From Streptomyces ambofaciens ATCC 23877 (lineage in GTDB: Bacteria > Actinomycetota > Actinomycetes > Streptomycetales > Streptomycetaceae): 64,000 bases of DNA. Below are positions 7,223 to 15,649 of this stretch, in pieces; positions within the stretch are counted from its first letter, which is position 1, and each line of letters begins with the position of its first letter. The translations under genes were made by a program, and so were the position numbers. The notes below the pieces were generated by a model that was not told where the DNA came from, ran no database searches, and saw only the letters and a list, made by a program, of their open reading frames with translations. The stretch is from the NCBI RefSeq assembly GCF_001267885.1, contig NZ_CP012382.1, positions 992,001 to 1,056,000 on the forward strand, given 5' to 3'.

Positions 7223-9910
7223 TCACAGACCGGGCGGCGTCCCGGACGACGGGGTCTGCTCCGACCAGATGACCTTTCCGGTCTCGGTGTAGCGGGTCCC
7301 CCAGCGGTCGGCCATCTGGGCCACGAGGAAGAGGCCGCGCCCTCCCTCGTCGGTGGTGGCCGCGTAGCGCAGGTGCGGCGCGGTGCTGCTGCCGTCGCAG
7401 ACCTCGCAGACCAGGGTCCGGTCGTACAGCAGGCGTACCCGCACCGGGTCGGTGCCGTGGCGCACCGCGTTGGTCAGCAGCTCGCTGAGGATCAGCTCGG
7501 TGACGAAGGCTTCCTCGTCCAGGCCCCACTCGGCGAGCCGGTCCGTGACCTCGCGACGGATGCGGGAGACGACCGCCGGGTCGCGTTCGACGTCCCACAC
7601 GGCCACCCGGGACGGGTCGAGGACGTGCGTGCCGGCCACCAGGAGCACCACGTCGTCGGTGGTGCGGTCGGCCGGCAGTTGGGCCAGCACCTGGGCGCAC
7701 GTCGCCTCGGGGGTGCGTCCGGCCCGGGTGAGGCCCTGCCGCAGCAGCTCGATGCCCTCGTCGACGTCCCGGCCACGGCTCTCCAGCAGGCCGTCGGTGT
7801 ACAGCACCAGCCGGCTGCCCTCGGGCACGTCGAGCTCGACCGCCTCGAACGGCAGGCCGCTGCCGACGCCGAGCGGCAGTCCCACGGGGCTGTCGGGGAA
7901 GCGGACCGATCCGTCGGGCAGCACCAGCGCCGGGCCGGGGTGTCCCGCCCGGCTCAGGGAGCAGCGGCCCGCCACCGCGTCGTAGATCGCGTAGAGGCAG
8001 GTCGCCCCGGCGATCTCGGCGCGGTCCGGTCCGGCCTCGTGATCGAGCCGGGAGACCAGTTCGTCGAGACGCGCGAGGAGTTCGTCGGCGGGCAGGTCGA
8101 GAGCGGCGAAGTTGTGCACGGCGGTCCGCAACCGTCCCATGGTGGCGGCGGCGTGCAGACCGTGCCCCACCACGTCGCCGACCACCAGGGCGACGCGGGC
8201 GCCCGGCAGCGCGATGACGTCGAACCAGTCCCCGCCCACCCCGGCTTCCGCCGGCACGTACCGGTAGGCGACGTCGAGGGCGTTCTGCTCGGGCAGTCCG
8301 CTCGGCAGGAGGCTGCGCTGGAGGGCCACGGCCGTCTCGTGCTCGCGGGTGTAGCGGCGGGCGTTGTCGATGCACATCGCCGCCCTGGCGGCCAGTTCCC
8401 GGGCGAACGCCTCGTCGTCCTCGACGAAGGGCTCCGGGTTCTGCGAACGCCAGAAGTTGACCATGCCGAGGACCACGCTGCGCGCGTGCAGCGGGACGGT
8501 GAGGACGCTGTGGAAGCCGTGCGCGACGATGCGCTCGGCGTGCTCCGGGTCGCTGCCGTACCAGCCGAGCGCCGTGTCCACGTCCGCCTCGGGCAGGGAG
8601 TGCCGCGCGGTGCCGCCCAGGGAGCCGGGGCTGGTGGGCACCGTGCCGGTCACCCGGCCCGCCGGGTGCAGGGGGTGGTCGTCGTGCAGGCCGGCGACGG
8701 CGGCCCGCCGCAGCCGGGCGAGCGGGCCGTCCGACTCCCGCGGCTCGTCCCCGCGGAACACCGACTCCGCCAGGTCCACGGTGGTGAAGTCCGCGAACCG
8801 CGGGGTGGCCACCCGGGTCAGCTCCTGCGCGGTGGTGGTGACGTCCAGGGTGCTGCCGATCCGCGCGCCGGCCTCGTAGAGGAGCAGGAGACGCTCGCGC
8901 ACCGCCTCCACCCGGCCGAGGACCGCACGCAGGTCCGTCGTGTCCCGCAGGGTGGCGACGGCGCCGGGCGGCCCGCCGTGGTCGCCGGTGATCCGCACGT
9001 TGACCGCAAGGAGCCGGTCCTCCACCGGCACCACCTCGTCGGTGGTGGGCCGGCCGGACGCCAGGAGCTCGGCGATCCGCGGGTGCAGTCCGGACCCGGC
9101 GAGCGGGCGCCCCTCGGCGTCCGCCGGGAGTCCGAGCAGTCTGCGGGCCTCGTCGTTGGCCAGCACCAGCCGCTGCCTGCCGTCGGCGATCACGACGCCT
9201 TCCCGCACGGCGTGCAGCACCGCGTCGTGATGCTCGTACATCCGCGTCATCTCGTCGGGACCGAGGCCGCGGGTCTGCCGGGACAGGCGCCGGTTCACCA
9301 GCGCCGAGCCGCCGACGGCCAGGAGGAGGGCGGCTGCGGTGCCGGCGAGGATGACCGGCATCTGGCGCTCGGCGGACTCGTCGACGTCGCTGGTGGTGAT
9401 CTCGACGGCCACGAGTCCGGCGACCGAACCGTCGCTCCGGAAGACGGGCACGACCGAGTCGACGGCCGGACCGACGCTGGCACTGAGCTCCCTCGTCACG
9501 GGAACACCCTGCGCCGCCTCCTCGTACGGGCCCAGGACGCGCTTGCCGATCAGGTCCGTGTCGGGGTGCGTGTACCGGATTCCCCGGGTGCTCGACACCA
9601 CGACGAAGGCCACGTCGGCCGCCTGGCGGACCGCCTCGGCACGGGGCTGGAGCACGGCCGTCGGGTCGGGGCCGTCCAGCGCCTCGGCGGTCCCCGGGGC
9701 GTTGGCGAAGGTCTGCGCGACCGACAGCGTCCGGTCCCGGGCCGCCTGGGTGCTGTCCCGCCGGACCTGGAGCACCAGGGCCACCACCGCCGCGACGGCG
9801 AGCAGCACGACGAGCACCAGTTGCAGCAGGAACACCTGTCCGGCGACGGTCCGTACCTTCGGCCCGCGGGCCGGCACTCGTCGCGCGCGAATAACGGACA
9901 TATCCGTCAT
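7223..9910 (-). CDS. Membrane sensor with SpoIIE phosphatase and kinase-like ATPase
   Basis: An 895-residue multidomain signalling protein. In order: membrane helix ~24-48; extracellular Cache-type sensor ~50-180 with the CitA/DcuS-like stretch TDLIGKRVLGPY; membrane helix ~183-206; PAS ~220-330; GAF ~350-525; PP2C/SpoIIE phosphatase ~545-755 (VGGDWFDVIALPG, VVGDVVGHG, VLYTDGLLESRG); and a C-terminal HATPase_c of the anti-sigma type (ELLTNAVRHG, GGRGLFLVAQMADRWG). Such proteins dephosphorylate anti-anti-sigma factors and may also phosphorylate them, in partner switching of sigma factors. The effector and partner sigma factor are unknown; no anti-anti-sigma gene lies nearby. The start could be 9910 or the in-frame ATG at 9901, which lies in the dyad ACGGA-CATA-TCCGT. 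Confidence 0.88.
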   Translation of the reverse strand: MTDMSVIRARRVPARGPKVRTVAGQVFLLQLVLVVLLAVAAVVALVLQVRRDSTQAARDRTLSVAQTFANAPGTAEALDGPDPTAVLQPRAEAVRQAADVAFVVVSSTRGIRYTHPDTDLIGKRVLGPYEEAAQGVPVTRELSASVGPAVDSVVPVFRSDGSVAGLVAVEITTSDVDESAERQMPVILAGTAAALLLAVGGSALVNRRLSRQTRGLGPDEMTRMYEHHDAVLHAVREGVVIADGRQRLVLANDEARRLLGLPADAEGRPLAGSGLHPRIAELLASGRPTTDEVVPVEDRLLAVNVRITGDHGGPPGAVATLRDTTDLRAVLGRVEAVRERLLLLYEAGARIGSTLDVTTTAQELTRVATPRFADFTTVDLAESVFRGDEPRESDGPLARLRRAAVAGLHDDHPLHPAGRVTGTVPTSPGSLGGTARHSLPEADVDTALGWYGSDPEHAERIVAHGFHSVLTVPLHARSVVLGMVNFWRSQNPEPFVEDDEAFARELAARAAMCIDNARRYTREHETAVALQRSLLPSGLPEQNALDVAYRYVPAEAGVGGDWFDVIALPGARVALVVGDVVGHGLHAAATMGRLRTAVHNFAALDLPADELLARLDELVSRLDHEAGPDRAEIAGATCLYAIYDAVAGRCSLSRAGHPGPALVLPDGSVRFPDSPVGLPLGVGSGLPFEAVELDVPEGSRLVLYTDGLLESRGRDVDEGIELLRQGLTRAGRTPEATCAQVLAQLPADRTTDDVVLLVAGTHVLDPSRVAVWDVERDPAVVSRIRREVTDRLAEWGLDEEAFVTELILSELLTNAVRHGTDPVRVRLLYDRTLVCEVCDGSSTAPHLRYAATTDEGGRGLFLVAQMADRWGTRYTETGKVIWSEQTPSSGTPPGL

Positions 9911-10091
9911 TATGGGCGCGGTTGCACGGCCCCACTCCGCGACACCGCGGGCGAGCGGTCCTCTGTGTCGCGGCGAAAACCGCCTCCGGGCCGCCGCGCA
10001 CCGTCTCGCGTCCTACGACACGACCGTCGTCGACGCCCTCCGCGTTCCGCGGCCGGTGACGCACCGAAGGCCGGGTTCTGCGAGCGCCTCG

Positions 10092-11144
10092 TCACACCGC
10101 CCGTTCGGGGATCGCGGGAAGAACCTTCTCGGCGATGTCCAGCAGCGCGCTGTCGTCCGGGAGGGCTCCGGACTCGCTCCACACGGTGAGGTCGTAGTAA
10201 CCGCCCCGGTCCTTCCCGTCGAAGGCCACGGAGAGCGTCCTGGCCAGGGGTCCCTGCTCGACCGGTCCGCCGGTTCCGCCGCTCCCGAGATCGAACTCGA
10301 TCCTCATGGTGTGGTCCGAGGCGAGGACCGCGGGCCGGCCGAGGACCGTGAGCGTCCTGACGTCCGTCTCCTCACCGAACTCCATGAGTTTCACGTACTG
10401 GGCGATCGACAGCTTGTTGTACGTGGCCGAGACGTTCACGGTGTAGGTGTCGAACTGGACCTCGGCCTCCGGCTGGGCGACCCTGCCGTCGGTCAGCGGA
10501 GCGGTGTTGCTGGTGCCGGACGCCACGGTCGCGGTCTCCGCGGGCGTGCCGAGGAGCTGGGCCAGGTCGGGCCTGTTGAGCGCCTCGCACAGCTCGTCGC
10601 CGGTCGCGGCCCGGGGCGTCTTCTCGTAGGCGCTCGGCAGCTTCTCGTCCTCCCCGCTCGCACACGAGGCGGCCTGCGGCGTGCCGGTGTCGTCGGAGGG
10701 GAGCAGCTCGGGGCCCAGCCACAGCGTGGCCCCGATCGCCGCGAACACGGCCACGGCCGCGGCGGCCTGGCCCCAGGCGTTGGGCTCCTTCTCGGCCGCG
10801 ACCGGGGCGGGAGGCCGCACCGCCGGGGCCGGAGCCGGAGCCGGTACCGGTTCCTGGGACTGGGACTGGGACTGGGATTGCGGCTGCGACTGCGGCTGCG
10901 CGTCGGACACCGTCCCGTCCGCGGCGACCGTCGGACCGGGGTTGCGACGGGCACGGAAAGCCCGGACCACCGCGTGGACGCGCACCGCCGTGAACACCAG
11001 GAAGACCGTCCCGATCCCGGCTGCCGCCCATTCGCCGTCGTGCAGGGCGAGATACATGATGCGCACGCCGAAGACGGACCCGACCAGGATGAACAGAGGC
11101 TCGCGGACCCAGAAGGGCAGGAGGCGGAGGAGGAAACCGAGCAT
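10092..11144 (-). CDS. Membrane protein with Gln/Ser/Pro linker, unknown function
   Basis: A 350-residue protein seen in Streptomyces; I believe it falls in the DUF6215 group but cannot confirm this. It has two N-terminal hydrophobic segments (~1-30, ~40-60), a low-complexity cytoplasmic linker of Gln-Ser and Pro-Ala repeats (~85-115) encoded by tandem hexamers, a third membrane helix (~130-150) and an extracellular domain of about 200 residues with a cysteine pair (CASGEDE, LCEALNRPD). The extracellular part resembles secreted actinomycete domains made of beta strands, but no catalytic motif is seen. It is monocistronic; a dyad lies upstream at 11190-11217. Confidence 0.6.
   Translation of the reverse strand: MLGFLLRLLPFWVREPLFILVGSVFGVRIMYLALHDGEWAAAGIGTVFLVFTAVRVHAVVRAFRARRNPGPTVAADGTVSDAQPQSQPQSQSQSQSQEPVPAPAPAPAVRPPAPVAAEKEPNAWGQAAAAVAVFAAIGATLWLGPELLPSDDTGTPQAASCASGEDEKLPSAYEKTPRAATGDELCEALNRPDLAQLLGTPAETATVASGTSNTAPLTDGRVAQPEAEVQFDTYTVNVSATYNKLSIAQYVKLMEFGEETDVRTLTVLGRPAVLASDHTMRIEFDLGSGGTGGPVEQGPLARTLSVAFDGKDRGGYYDLTVWSESGALPDDSALLDIAEKVLPAIPERAV
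10848..10902. repeat. Hexamer repeats coding for Gln-Ser
   Basis: Tandem GGGACT/CTGCGA-type hexamers on the + strand encode alternating Gln-Ser and Pro-Gln in the membrane protein read on the - strand. It is a likely slippage-prone linker whose length may vary between strains. Confidence 0.6.
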
Positions 11145-11189
11145 CCGGCGATCTCACCAGCACAAGATCGCGTTGGCTGTGGTGGAAGC

Positions 11190-11217
11190 CACAGTTCCGG
11201 CCCGGGACCGAACTGTG
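11190..11217. promoter_or_regulatory. Inverted repeat upstream of the membrane protein
   Basis: CACAGTTC (11190-11197) and GAACTGTG (11210-11217) are perfect 8-bp arms with a 12-bp spacer, 46-73 bp upstream of the start at 11144 and past the HxlR stop. It could be an operator for the leftward gene or a terminator hairpin for the HxlR gene; the sequence alone does not decide. Confidence 0.4.
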
Positions 11218-11277
11218 ATGGAACAGGGCGCCACGGCGCTCCCGATCACCCTCGTGCGCCCACCCGCCGATCCCCCG

Positions 11278-11652
11278 TCAGAGGCCGTCCGTTTCGCCTC
11301 GCGCCTCGAAGTCTCGGCGCGCTCGTTCGACCGCGGGCATGTTCTGCGAGGCCCACGCCAGCAGAACGTCGACGGGGTGGCGAAGGGTCTTGCCGAGGGG
11401 CGTAATCAGGTACATGACCGCCACGGGGCGCGTGGAGACGACCTTGCGTTCGATCACGCCGTTGCGTTCGAGTCGCCGGAGCGTGGCGGTCAACGACTTC
11501 TGCGTGACCTGGGGGATGGCCCGGCGCAGCTCGTTGAAGCGACACGGACGTTCGCAGAGCTCGTTGAGGATGCCGAGCGACCACTTGTCGAGTATCTGGT
11601 CGAGCAGTTCGCGGTGCGGGGCGTCGATGACGAGTTCCTCGTCGGTATCCAT
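11278..11652 (-). CDS. HxlR-family regulator
   Basis: A 124-residue winged-helix regulator of the HxlR type: WSLGILNELCERPCRFNELRRAI followed by VTQKSLTATLRRLERNGVIERKV and MYLITPLGKTLRHPVD. These act as dimers on inverted repeats and often respond to reactive electrophiles or redox signals. It is transcribed divergently from a RidA-family gene 78 bp away, with a candidate operator at 11691-11709 between them. The usual cysteine of electrophile sensors such as HypR is not in the N-terminal position here; the only cysteines are in LCERPC (~33-37). Confidence 0.88.
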   Translation of the reverse strand: MDTDEELVIDAPHRELLDQILDKWSLGILNELCERPCRFNELRRAIPQVTQKSLTATLRRLERNGVIERKVVSTRPVAVMYLITPLGKTLRHPVDVLLAWASQNMPAVERARRDFEARGETDGL

Positions 11653-11690
11653 GACGAAACCTGGTCTCGTTGAAGTGCCTTTCTCCTACT

Positions 11691-11709
11691 AGGTAGCTTA
11701 CAGATACCT
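11691..11709. promoter_or_regulatory. HxlR-type operator
   Basis: AGGTA (11691-11695) and TACCT (11705-11709) form a perfect dyad with a 9-bp spacer, in the 78-bp gap between the HxlR regulator and the RidA gene. The GTA-n9-TAC layout is what HxlR proteins typically bind. It would control both directions. Confidence 0.6.
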
Positions 11710-11730
11710 GCTCTGGAGGAGAGAAAGACC

Positions 11731-12141
11731 ATGACAGTTCAGTACTTCACGCCGGACGGCATGCTGAGGCCGACCCCGTACCACCACGTCGCCGTGGGCA
11801 CCGGGACGCGGCACGTCCACGTCAGCGGGCAGATCGCGCGCCGGGCGGACGGAACTCCGGTCGCTCCCGGCGATCTGGCCGGGCAAGTCGCCCAGGCACT
11901 GCGCAACACCTCCGTCGGGCTGACGGGCGCGGGGGCGTCGTTCGCCGACGTTCTGCGCCTGACGTTCTACGTGACGAAGTGGAGCCCGGAGAAGATCGGC
12001 GACTTCATGGAGGGTGTGCAGGCCGTCGCCGACGAGATCGGACTCGGGCTCCCCTTGCCGCCGGCCTCCCTCATCGGTGTCGAGTACCTCTTCGAGCCGG
12101 ACGTCCTCGTCGAGGTCGAGGCAACCGCGCTCCTCGACTGA
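11731..12141 (+). CDS. RidA/YjgF-family protein
   Basis: A 136-residue member of the RidA/YER057c/UK114 superfamily, whose founding members hydrolyse reactive enamine/imine intermediates. Typical features are HVHVSGQIARRADG, the amphipathic DLAGQVAQALRNTSVGL helix, ADVLRLTFYVT and the C-terminal VEVEATALLD strand. The canonical RidA arginine (R105 in E. coli, within the PARS/PVRT motif) is not present: the equivalent loop reads PPASLIG. It may therefore belong to one of the Rid1-7 subfamilies without deaminase activity. GGAGGAGAG lies ahead of the ATG. It is probably the target of the divergent HxlR regulator. Confidence 0.85.
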   Translation: MTVQYFTPDGMLRPTPYHHVAVGTGTRHVHVSGQIARRADGTPVAPGDLAGQVAQALRNTSVGLTGAGASFADVLRLTFYVTKWSPEKIGDFMEGVQAVADEIGLGLPLPPASLIGVEYLFEPDVLVEVEATALLD

Positions 12142-12381
12142 GCCCCATCGTCAGGTGCCGCAGCGGTGGATCTCCGAGACCGGTCCAGCCGCGCTCCAGC
12201 CCCCGTTGGCGGCATTCGGCCGGGAGGAGCGGAGAGCAGTCGGGGCGGGCAGCGAGGAACGTGACCGCGAGGTCGGACGCAACCGTTCCCGGACGTTGCC
12301 ACCCCCTCGCCCGAGGAGTCATGACACCTGGGCGGTAATTGCGTTGTACGGGCCCGACGTCGTGGGAGAGCATGCGCGTTC

Positions 12382-13677
12382 GTGACTTCGCGAGCAGATG
12401 AGCCCCTCCACGAAGCGGCCCCGCACGCCCCCGCCGTGGCCCTCACCCCCTCCACCCCGGCGCACCGTGACGGCAACGTACTGCGCTGGCTGATCGCCTA
12501 CACCTTCTCCGTGGTCGGCGACGCCGCCTACTTCGTGGCGCTCGGCTGGGCCGCGCAGAAGGTGGCCGGGCCGGCCCAGGTCGGCCTGGTGATGGCGGTC
12601 GGCGCGATACCCCGGGCGATCCTCATGCTCGGCGGCGGTGTGATCGCCGACCGGTTCGGCCCGCGCAGGGTGGTCATCTCCTCCGACGCGGTCCGCGCCG
12701 TAGTGATCCTCGCGGCCGCCGCGGCGCTCGCGTTCAGCACGCCCGGCCTCTGGTTGCTCGTCGCGCTCGCCCTCGTCTTCGGCGTCGTGGACGCCCTGTT
12801 CATGCCGGCGGTCGGAGCCATGCCGCCCCGGCTCACCGGCCGCGACCAGCTGATGCGGGTGCAGAGTCTGCGCAATCTGGTGCAGCGGTCCGGCCACATC
12901 GCCGGTCCGCCGCTCGCCGGGTTCTCGATGGGGCTCGGCGGCCCCGCCGCCGCGTTCGCCGTGACCGGCGTCCTCTTCACCCTCTCGCTGTTCCTCCTGG
13001 TCGCGGTCCGGCTCGCCCCGCTGCCGCCCGAGGAACAGCCCGCCGCGGACTCCACCGCCCGCCGCGACCTGGTCGACGGCATCGTCTACCTGCGCCACGA
13101 GCCCGTCGTCGGCCCGCTCGTCCTCTCCGGACTGCTCTCCATGATCGGCTGCATCCCGCCGATGGCGATCGGCGTCATCATGCTCGCCGAGGAACGCGGC
13201 TGGGGCCCCTCCGGCGGTGCCTGGGTGAACGCCGCCCTCAGCACCGGCGTCTGCACGACCTCGCTCCTGCTCGTCGTGCGCGGCCGCTTCCCCCGGGCCG
13301 GCCACTGGCACAACATCACCCTGCTCGTCGCCTCCGCCGGCATCGGCCTGATCGGCGTCATGCCGAATCTCGTTCTCGCGGTCGCCGTGGCCCTCGTCTC
13401 CGGCCTGGTCTCCGGCCTCTGCGGCGGTCTGGCCATGGCCCTGATGCAGGCCAACACCGTCCTCGCCTTCCAGGGCCGGGTCGCCTCCGTCCAGGCGCTC
13501 AGCGCGGTCGGCATCACTCCGGTGATGTTCCCGCTCTTCGGCCTCCTGGTGGAAGGATGGGGCGTCGGCCCCACCTTCCTCCTCTTCGGCTGCATCAGCA
13601 TGCTCGGCGCCACGGTCTCCACCGCCTCCCACGCCGTCCGCCACGCCGACCTGGACTTCACGAGGACCACGGACTGA
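12382..13677 (+). CDS. MFS exporter
   Basis: A 431-residue major facilitator protein with about 12 hydrophobic segments starting near residue 30 and a conserved loop-2/3 motif (GGGVIADRFGPRRVV, the family A-like motif). It resembles the EntS/MefA-type exporters (MFS_3/DHA3 group) of actinobacteria, with the central cytoplasmic stretch STARRDLVDGIVYLRHEPVVG that is common in that group. The substrate cannot be told. GTG at 12382 is the best start I see, though its Shine-Dalgarno (GGGAG, 12364-12368) is far upstream. It is not obviously in an operon with the RidA gene, 240 bp upstream. Confidence 0.85.
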   Translation: MTSRADEPLHEAAPHAPAVALTPSTPAHRDGNVLRWLIAYTFSVVGDAAYFVALGWAAQKVAGPAQVGLVMAVGAIPRAILMLGGGVIADRFGPRRVVISSDAVRAVVILAAAAALAFSTPGLWLLVALALVFGVVDALFMPAVGAMPPRLTGRDQLMRVQSLRNLVQRSGHIAGPPLAGFSMGLGGPAAAFAVTGVLFTLSLFLLVAVRLAPLPPEEQPAADSTARRDLVDGIVYLRHEPVVGPLVLSGLLSMIGCIPPMAIGVIMLAEERGWGPSGGAWVNAALSTGVCTTSLLLVVRGRFPRAGHWHNITLLVASAGIGLIGVMPNLVLAVAVALVSGLVSGLCGGLAMALMQANTVLAFQGRVASVQALSAVGITPVMFPLFGLLVEGWGVGPTFLLFGCISMLGATVSTASHAVRHADLDFTRTTD

Positions 13678-13980
13678 CTCCGGCCCCCGGCCGGGGCCTC
13701 CGGCCGCAATCACCTCCACCGTCGCGTGACGGGCCCGCCGGCAACGTGACCTTCGCTGCCGCAAGGCCGATACTGCCGTGTACAGGAGCCGCAGTCGTCG
13801 ACAACCGATCACCACAGAACCTGACGGGCCATCACAGAAGTCGGCATCAGGTCGTCATCAGCACCGCCGGGGCCCGCCCCGGGCCGTCAGGAACGTCAAG
13901 ATCGAAAACTGACCCTACCCACTCTGATCTGGGACAACGCAATTCCAGAGCCTGCCTGCCCATCTCTCCAGGAGGTACCC
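13678..13980. other. Intergenic region before dhaK
   Basis: About 300 bp. It starts with GC-rich self-complementary sequence (GGCCCC at 13682 with GGGGCC at 13693), a possible weak terminator for the MFS gene. Otherwise it must hold the dhaKLM promoter; I see no convincing -35/-10 pair or strong dyad. AGGAGG at 13970-13975 is the dhaK ribosome site. Confidence 0.4.
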
Positions 13981-14973
13981 GTGAAGATGCTCATCAACGT
14001 CCCCGAGACCGTGGTCGCGGACGCGCTGCGCGGGATGGCGGCGGCCCATCCCGAGTTGGCGGTCGATGTCGAGAACAGGGTGATCGTGCGGCGGGACGCT
14101 CCCGTCTCCGGGAAGGTCGCCCTGGTGTCGGGGGGCGGCTCCGGGCACGAGCCGCTGCACGGTGGGTTCGTGGGGCCCGGCATGCTGTCCGCGGCCTGTC
14201 CGGGTGAGGTGTTCACCTCGCCGGTGCCGGACCAGATGGTGCGGGCCGCGGCGGCCGTGGACAGCGGCGCGGGGGTGTTGTTCATCGTCAAGAACTACAC
14301 CGGTGACGTGCTCAACTTCGACATGGCCGCCGAGCTGGCCGAGGACGAGGGCATCCAGGTGGCCAAGGTGCTCGTCAACGACGACGTGGCGGTGACGGAC
14401 AGCCTCTACACGGCCGGGCGGCGGGGCACCGGGGCGACGCTGTTCGTGGAGAAGATCGCCGGCGCCGCGGCGGAGGAGGGCCGGCCGCTGGAGCGGGTGG
14501 AGGCGATCGCCCGTCAGGTCAACGACCGCTCCCGCAGCTTCGGCGTCGCGCTCAGCGCCTGCACCACACCGGCCAAGGGCAGCCCCACCTTCGACCTGCC
14601 GGCCGGTGAGCTGGAACTGGGCATCGGCATCCATGGGGAACCCGGCCGGGAGCGGCGCCCGATGATGACCTCCGGCGAGATCGCCGAGGCCGCCGTGGAC
14701 GCGGTGCTGACGGACCTCGCTCCGCGCAGTCCCGTGCTCGTGCTGGTCAACGGCATGGGGGCGACGCCGTTGCTGGAGCTGTACGGCTTCAACGCCGAGG
14801 TGCAGCGGGTACTCGGCGAGCGCGGCGTCGCCGTCGCCCGCACCCTCGTCGGCAACTACGTCACCTCGCTGGACATGGCGGGGGCCTCGGTCACCCTGTG
14901 CGAGATCGACGAGGAGCTGCTCGGACTGTGGGACGCTCCGGTGCGGACGCCGGGCCTGAGGTGGGGCATGTGA
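13981..14973 (+). CDS. dhaK: PTS-dependent dihydroxyacetone kinase, DhaK subunit
   Basis: The 330-residue substrate-binding subunit, which holds dihydroxyacetone as a covalent hemiaminal on a histidine while DhaL transfers phosphate. GGGSGHEPLHGGFVG (~51-65) forms the sugar site, and His218 in GIGIHGEPG is at the same residue number as the catalytic His218 of E. coli DhaK. GTG 13981 follows an excellent AGGAGG. It heads the dhaK-dhaL-dhaM operon, which feeds the triose pool. A 27-bp perfect tandem duplication separates it from dhaL. Confidence 0.95.
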   Translation: MKMLINVPETVVADALRGMAAAHPELAVDVENRVIVRRDAPVSGKVALVSGGGSGHEPLHGGFVGPGMLSAACPGEVFTSPVPDQMVRAAAAVDSGAGVLFIVKNYTGDVLNFDMAAELAEDEGIQVAKVLVNDDVAVTDSLYTAGRRGTGATLFVEKIAGAAAEEGRPLERVEAIARQVNDRSRSFGVALSACTTPAKGSPTFDLPAGELELGIGIHGEPGRERRPMMTSGEIAEAAVDAVLTDLAPRSPVLVLVNGMGATPLLELYGFNAEVQRVLGERGVAVARTLVGNYVTSLDMAGASVTLCEIDEELLGLWDAPVRTPGLRWGM

Positions 14974-14978
14974 CGGTG

Positions 14979-15032
14979 GACGGGGAAGGGATCGCACCGT
15001 ACCTAGACGGGGAAGGGATCGCACCGTACCTA
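14979..15032. repeat. Perfect 27-bp tandem duplication
   Basis: Two identical 27-bp copies lie head to tail (14979-15005 and 15006-15032), starting 5 bp after the dhaK stop and ending 17 bp before the dhaL GTG. The lack of any mismatch suggests a recent duplication. Each copy contains GGGAAGGG, but the actual dhaL ribosome site (AAGGAGAT) lies after the second copy. Confidence 0.9.
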
Positions 15033-15049
15033 CCAGGCAAGGAGATCCA

Positions 15050-15649
15050 GTGCTCGACGCCGACTTCTTCCGCCGTTGGATGACGGCGACCGCCCTCATG
15101 GTCGACCGCGAGGCGGAGCGGCTCACCGCCCTCGACTCGCCCATCGGCGACGCCGACCACGGCAGCAACCTCCAGCGCGGCTTCAACGCCGTGACGGCCA
15201 CGCTGGAGAAGGAGGCACCCGACACCCCCGGCGCGGTGCTGACCCTCGCCGGACGGCAGCTCATCTCCACGGTCGGCGGCGCGTCCGGGCCGCTGTACGG
15301 GACTCTGCTGCGCCGCACCGGCAAGGCCCTCGGGGACGCCGCCGAGGTGAGCGCGGAACAGCTGGCCGACGCGCTGCGCACCGGAGTGGACGCCGTCCGG
15401 ACCCTCGGGGGCGCCGCACCGGGTGACAAGACCATGATCGACGCCCTGGTGCCGGCCGTGGACGCTCTCGGCGAGTCGTTCGCCGCGGCCCGTGCCGCGG
15501 CCGAGGAGGGGGCCGAGGCGACCGTGCCGTTGCAGGCCCGCAAGGGCAGGGCGAGTTATCTCGGCGAGCGCAGCATCGGCCACCAGGACCCCGGGGCCAC
15601 CTCGGCGGCGCTGCTGGTGGCCGCACTGGAGGAGGCCGCCGGTGAGTGA
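15050..15649 (+). CDS. dhaL: Dihydroxyacetone kinase, ADP-binding DhaL subunit
   Basis: A 199-residue helical subunit that keeps a permanently bound ADP, which is re-phosphorylated by DhaM and then passes phosphate to dihydroxyacetone. The hallmark metal-binding GDADHGSNLQRGF (~33-45) and the lid region PGDKTMIDALVPA are intact, as is GRASYLGERSIGHQDPGA near the end. GTG 15050 follows AAGGAGATCCA. The last codons overlap dhaM by 8 bp. Confidence 0.95.
   Translation: MLDADFFRRWMTATALMVDREAERLTALDSPIGDADHGSNLQRGFNAVTATLEKEAPDTPGAVLTLAGRQLISTVGGASGPLYGTLLRRTGKALGDAAEVSAEQLADALRTGVDAVRTLGGAAPGDKTMIDALVPAVDALGESFAAARAAAEEGAEATVPLQARKGRASYLGERSIGHQDPGATSAALLVAALEEAAGE

Noticed and set aside
7112..10189. 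A 1025-codon open frame on the + strand opposite the SpoIIE sensor gene
   Set aside because: It is the antisense shadow expected in very GC-rich coding DNA; its translation has no domains and is rich in Arg, Gly and His, while the opposite strand has a complete multidomain protein.
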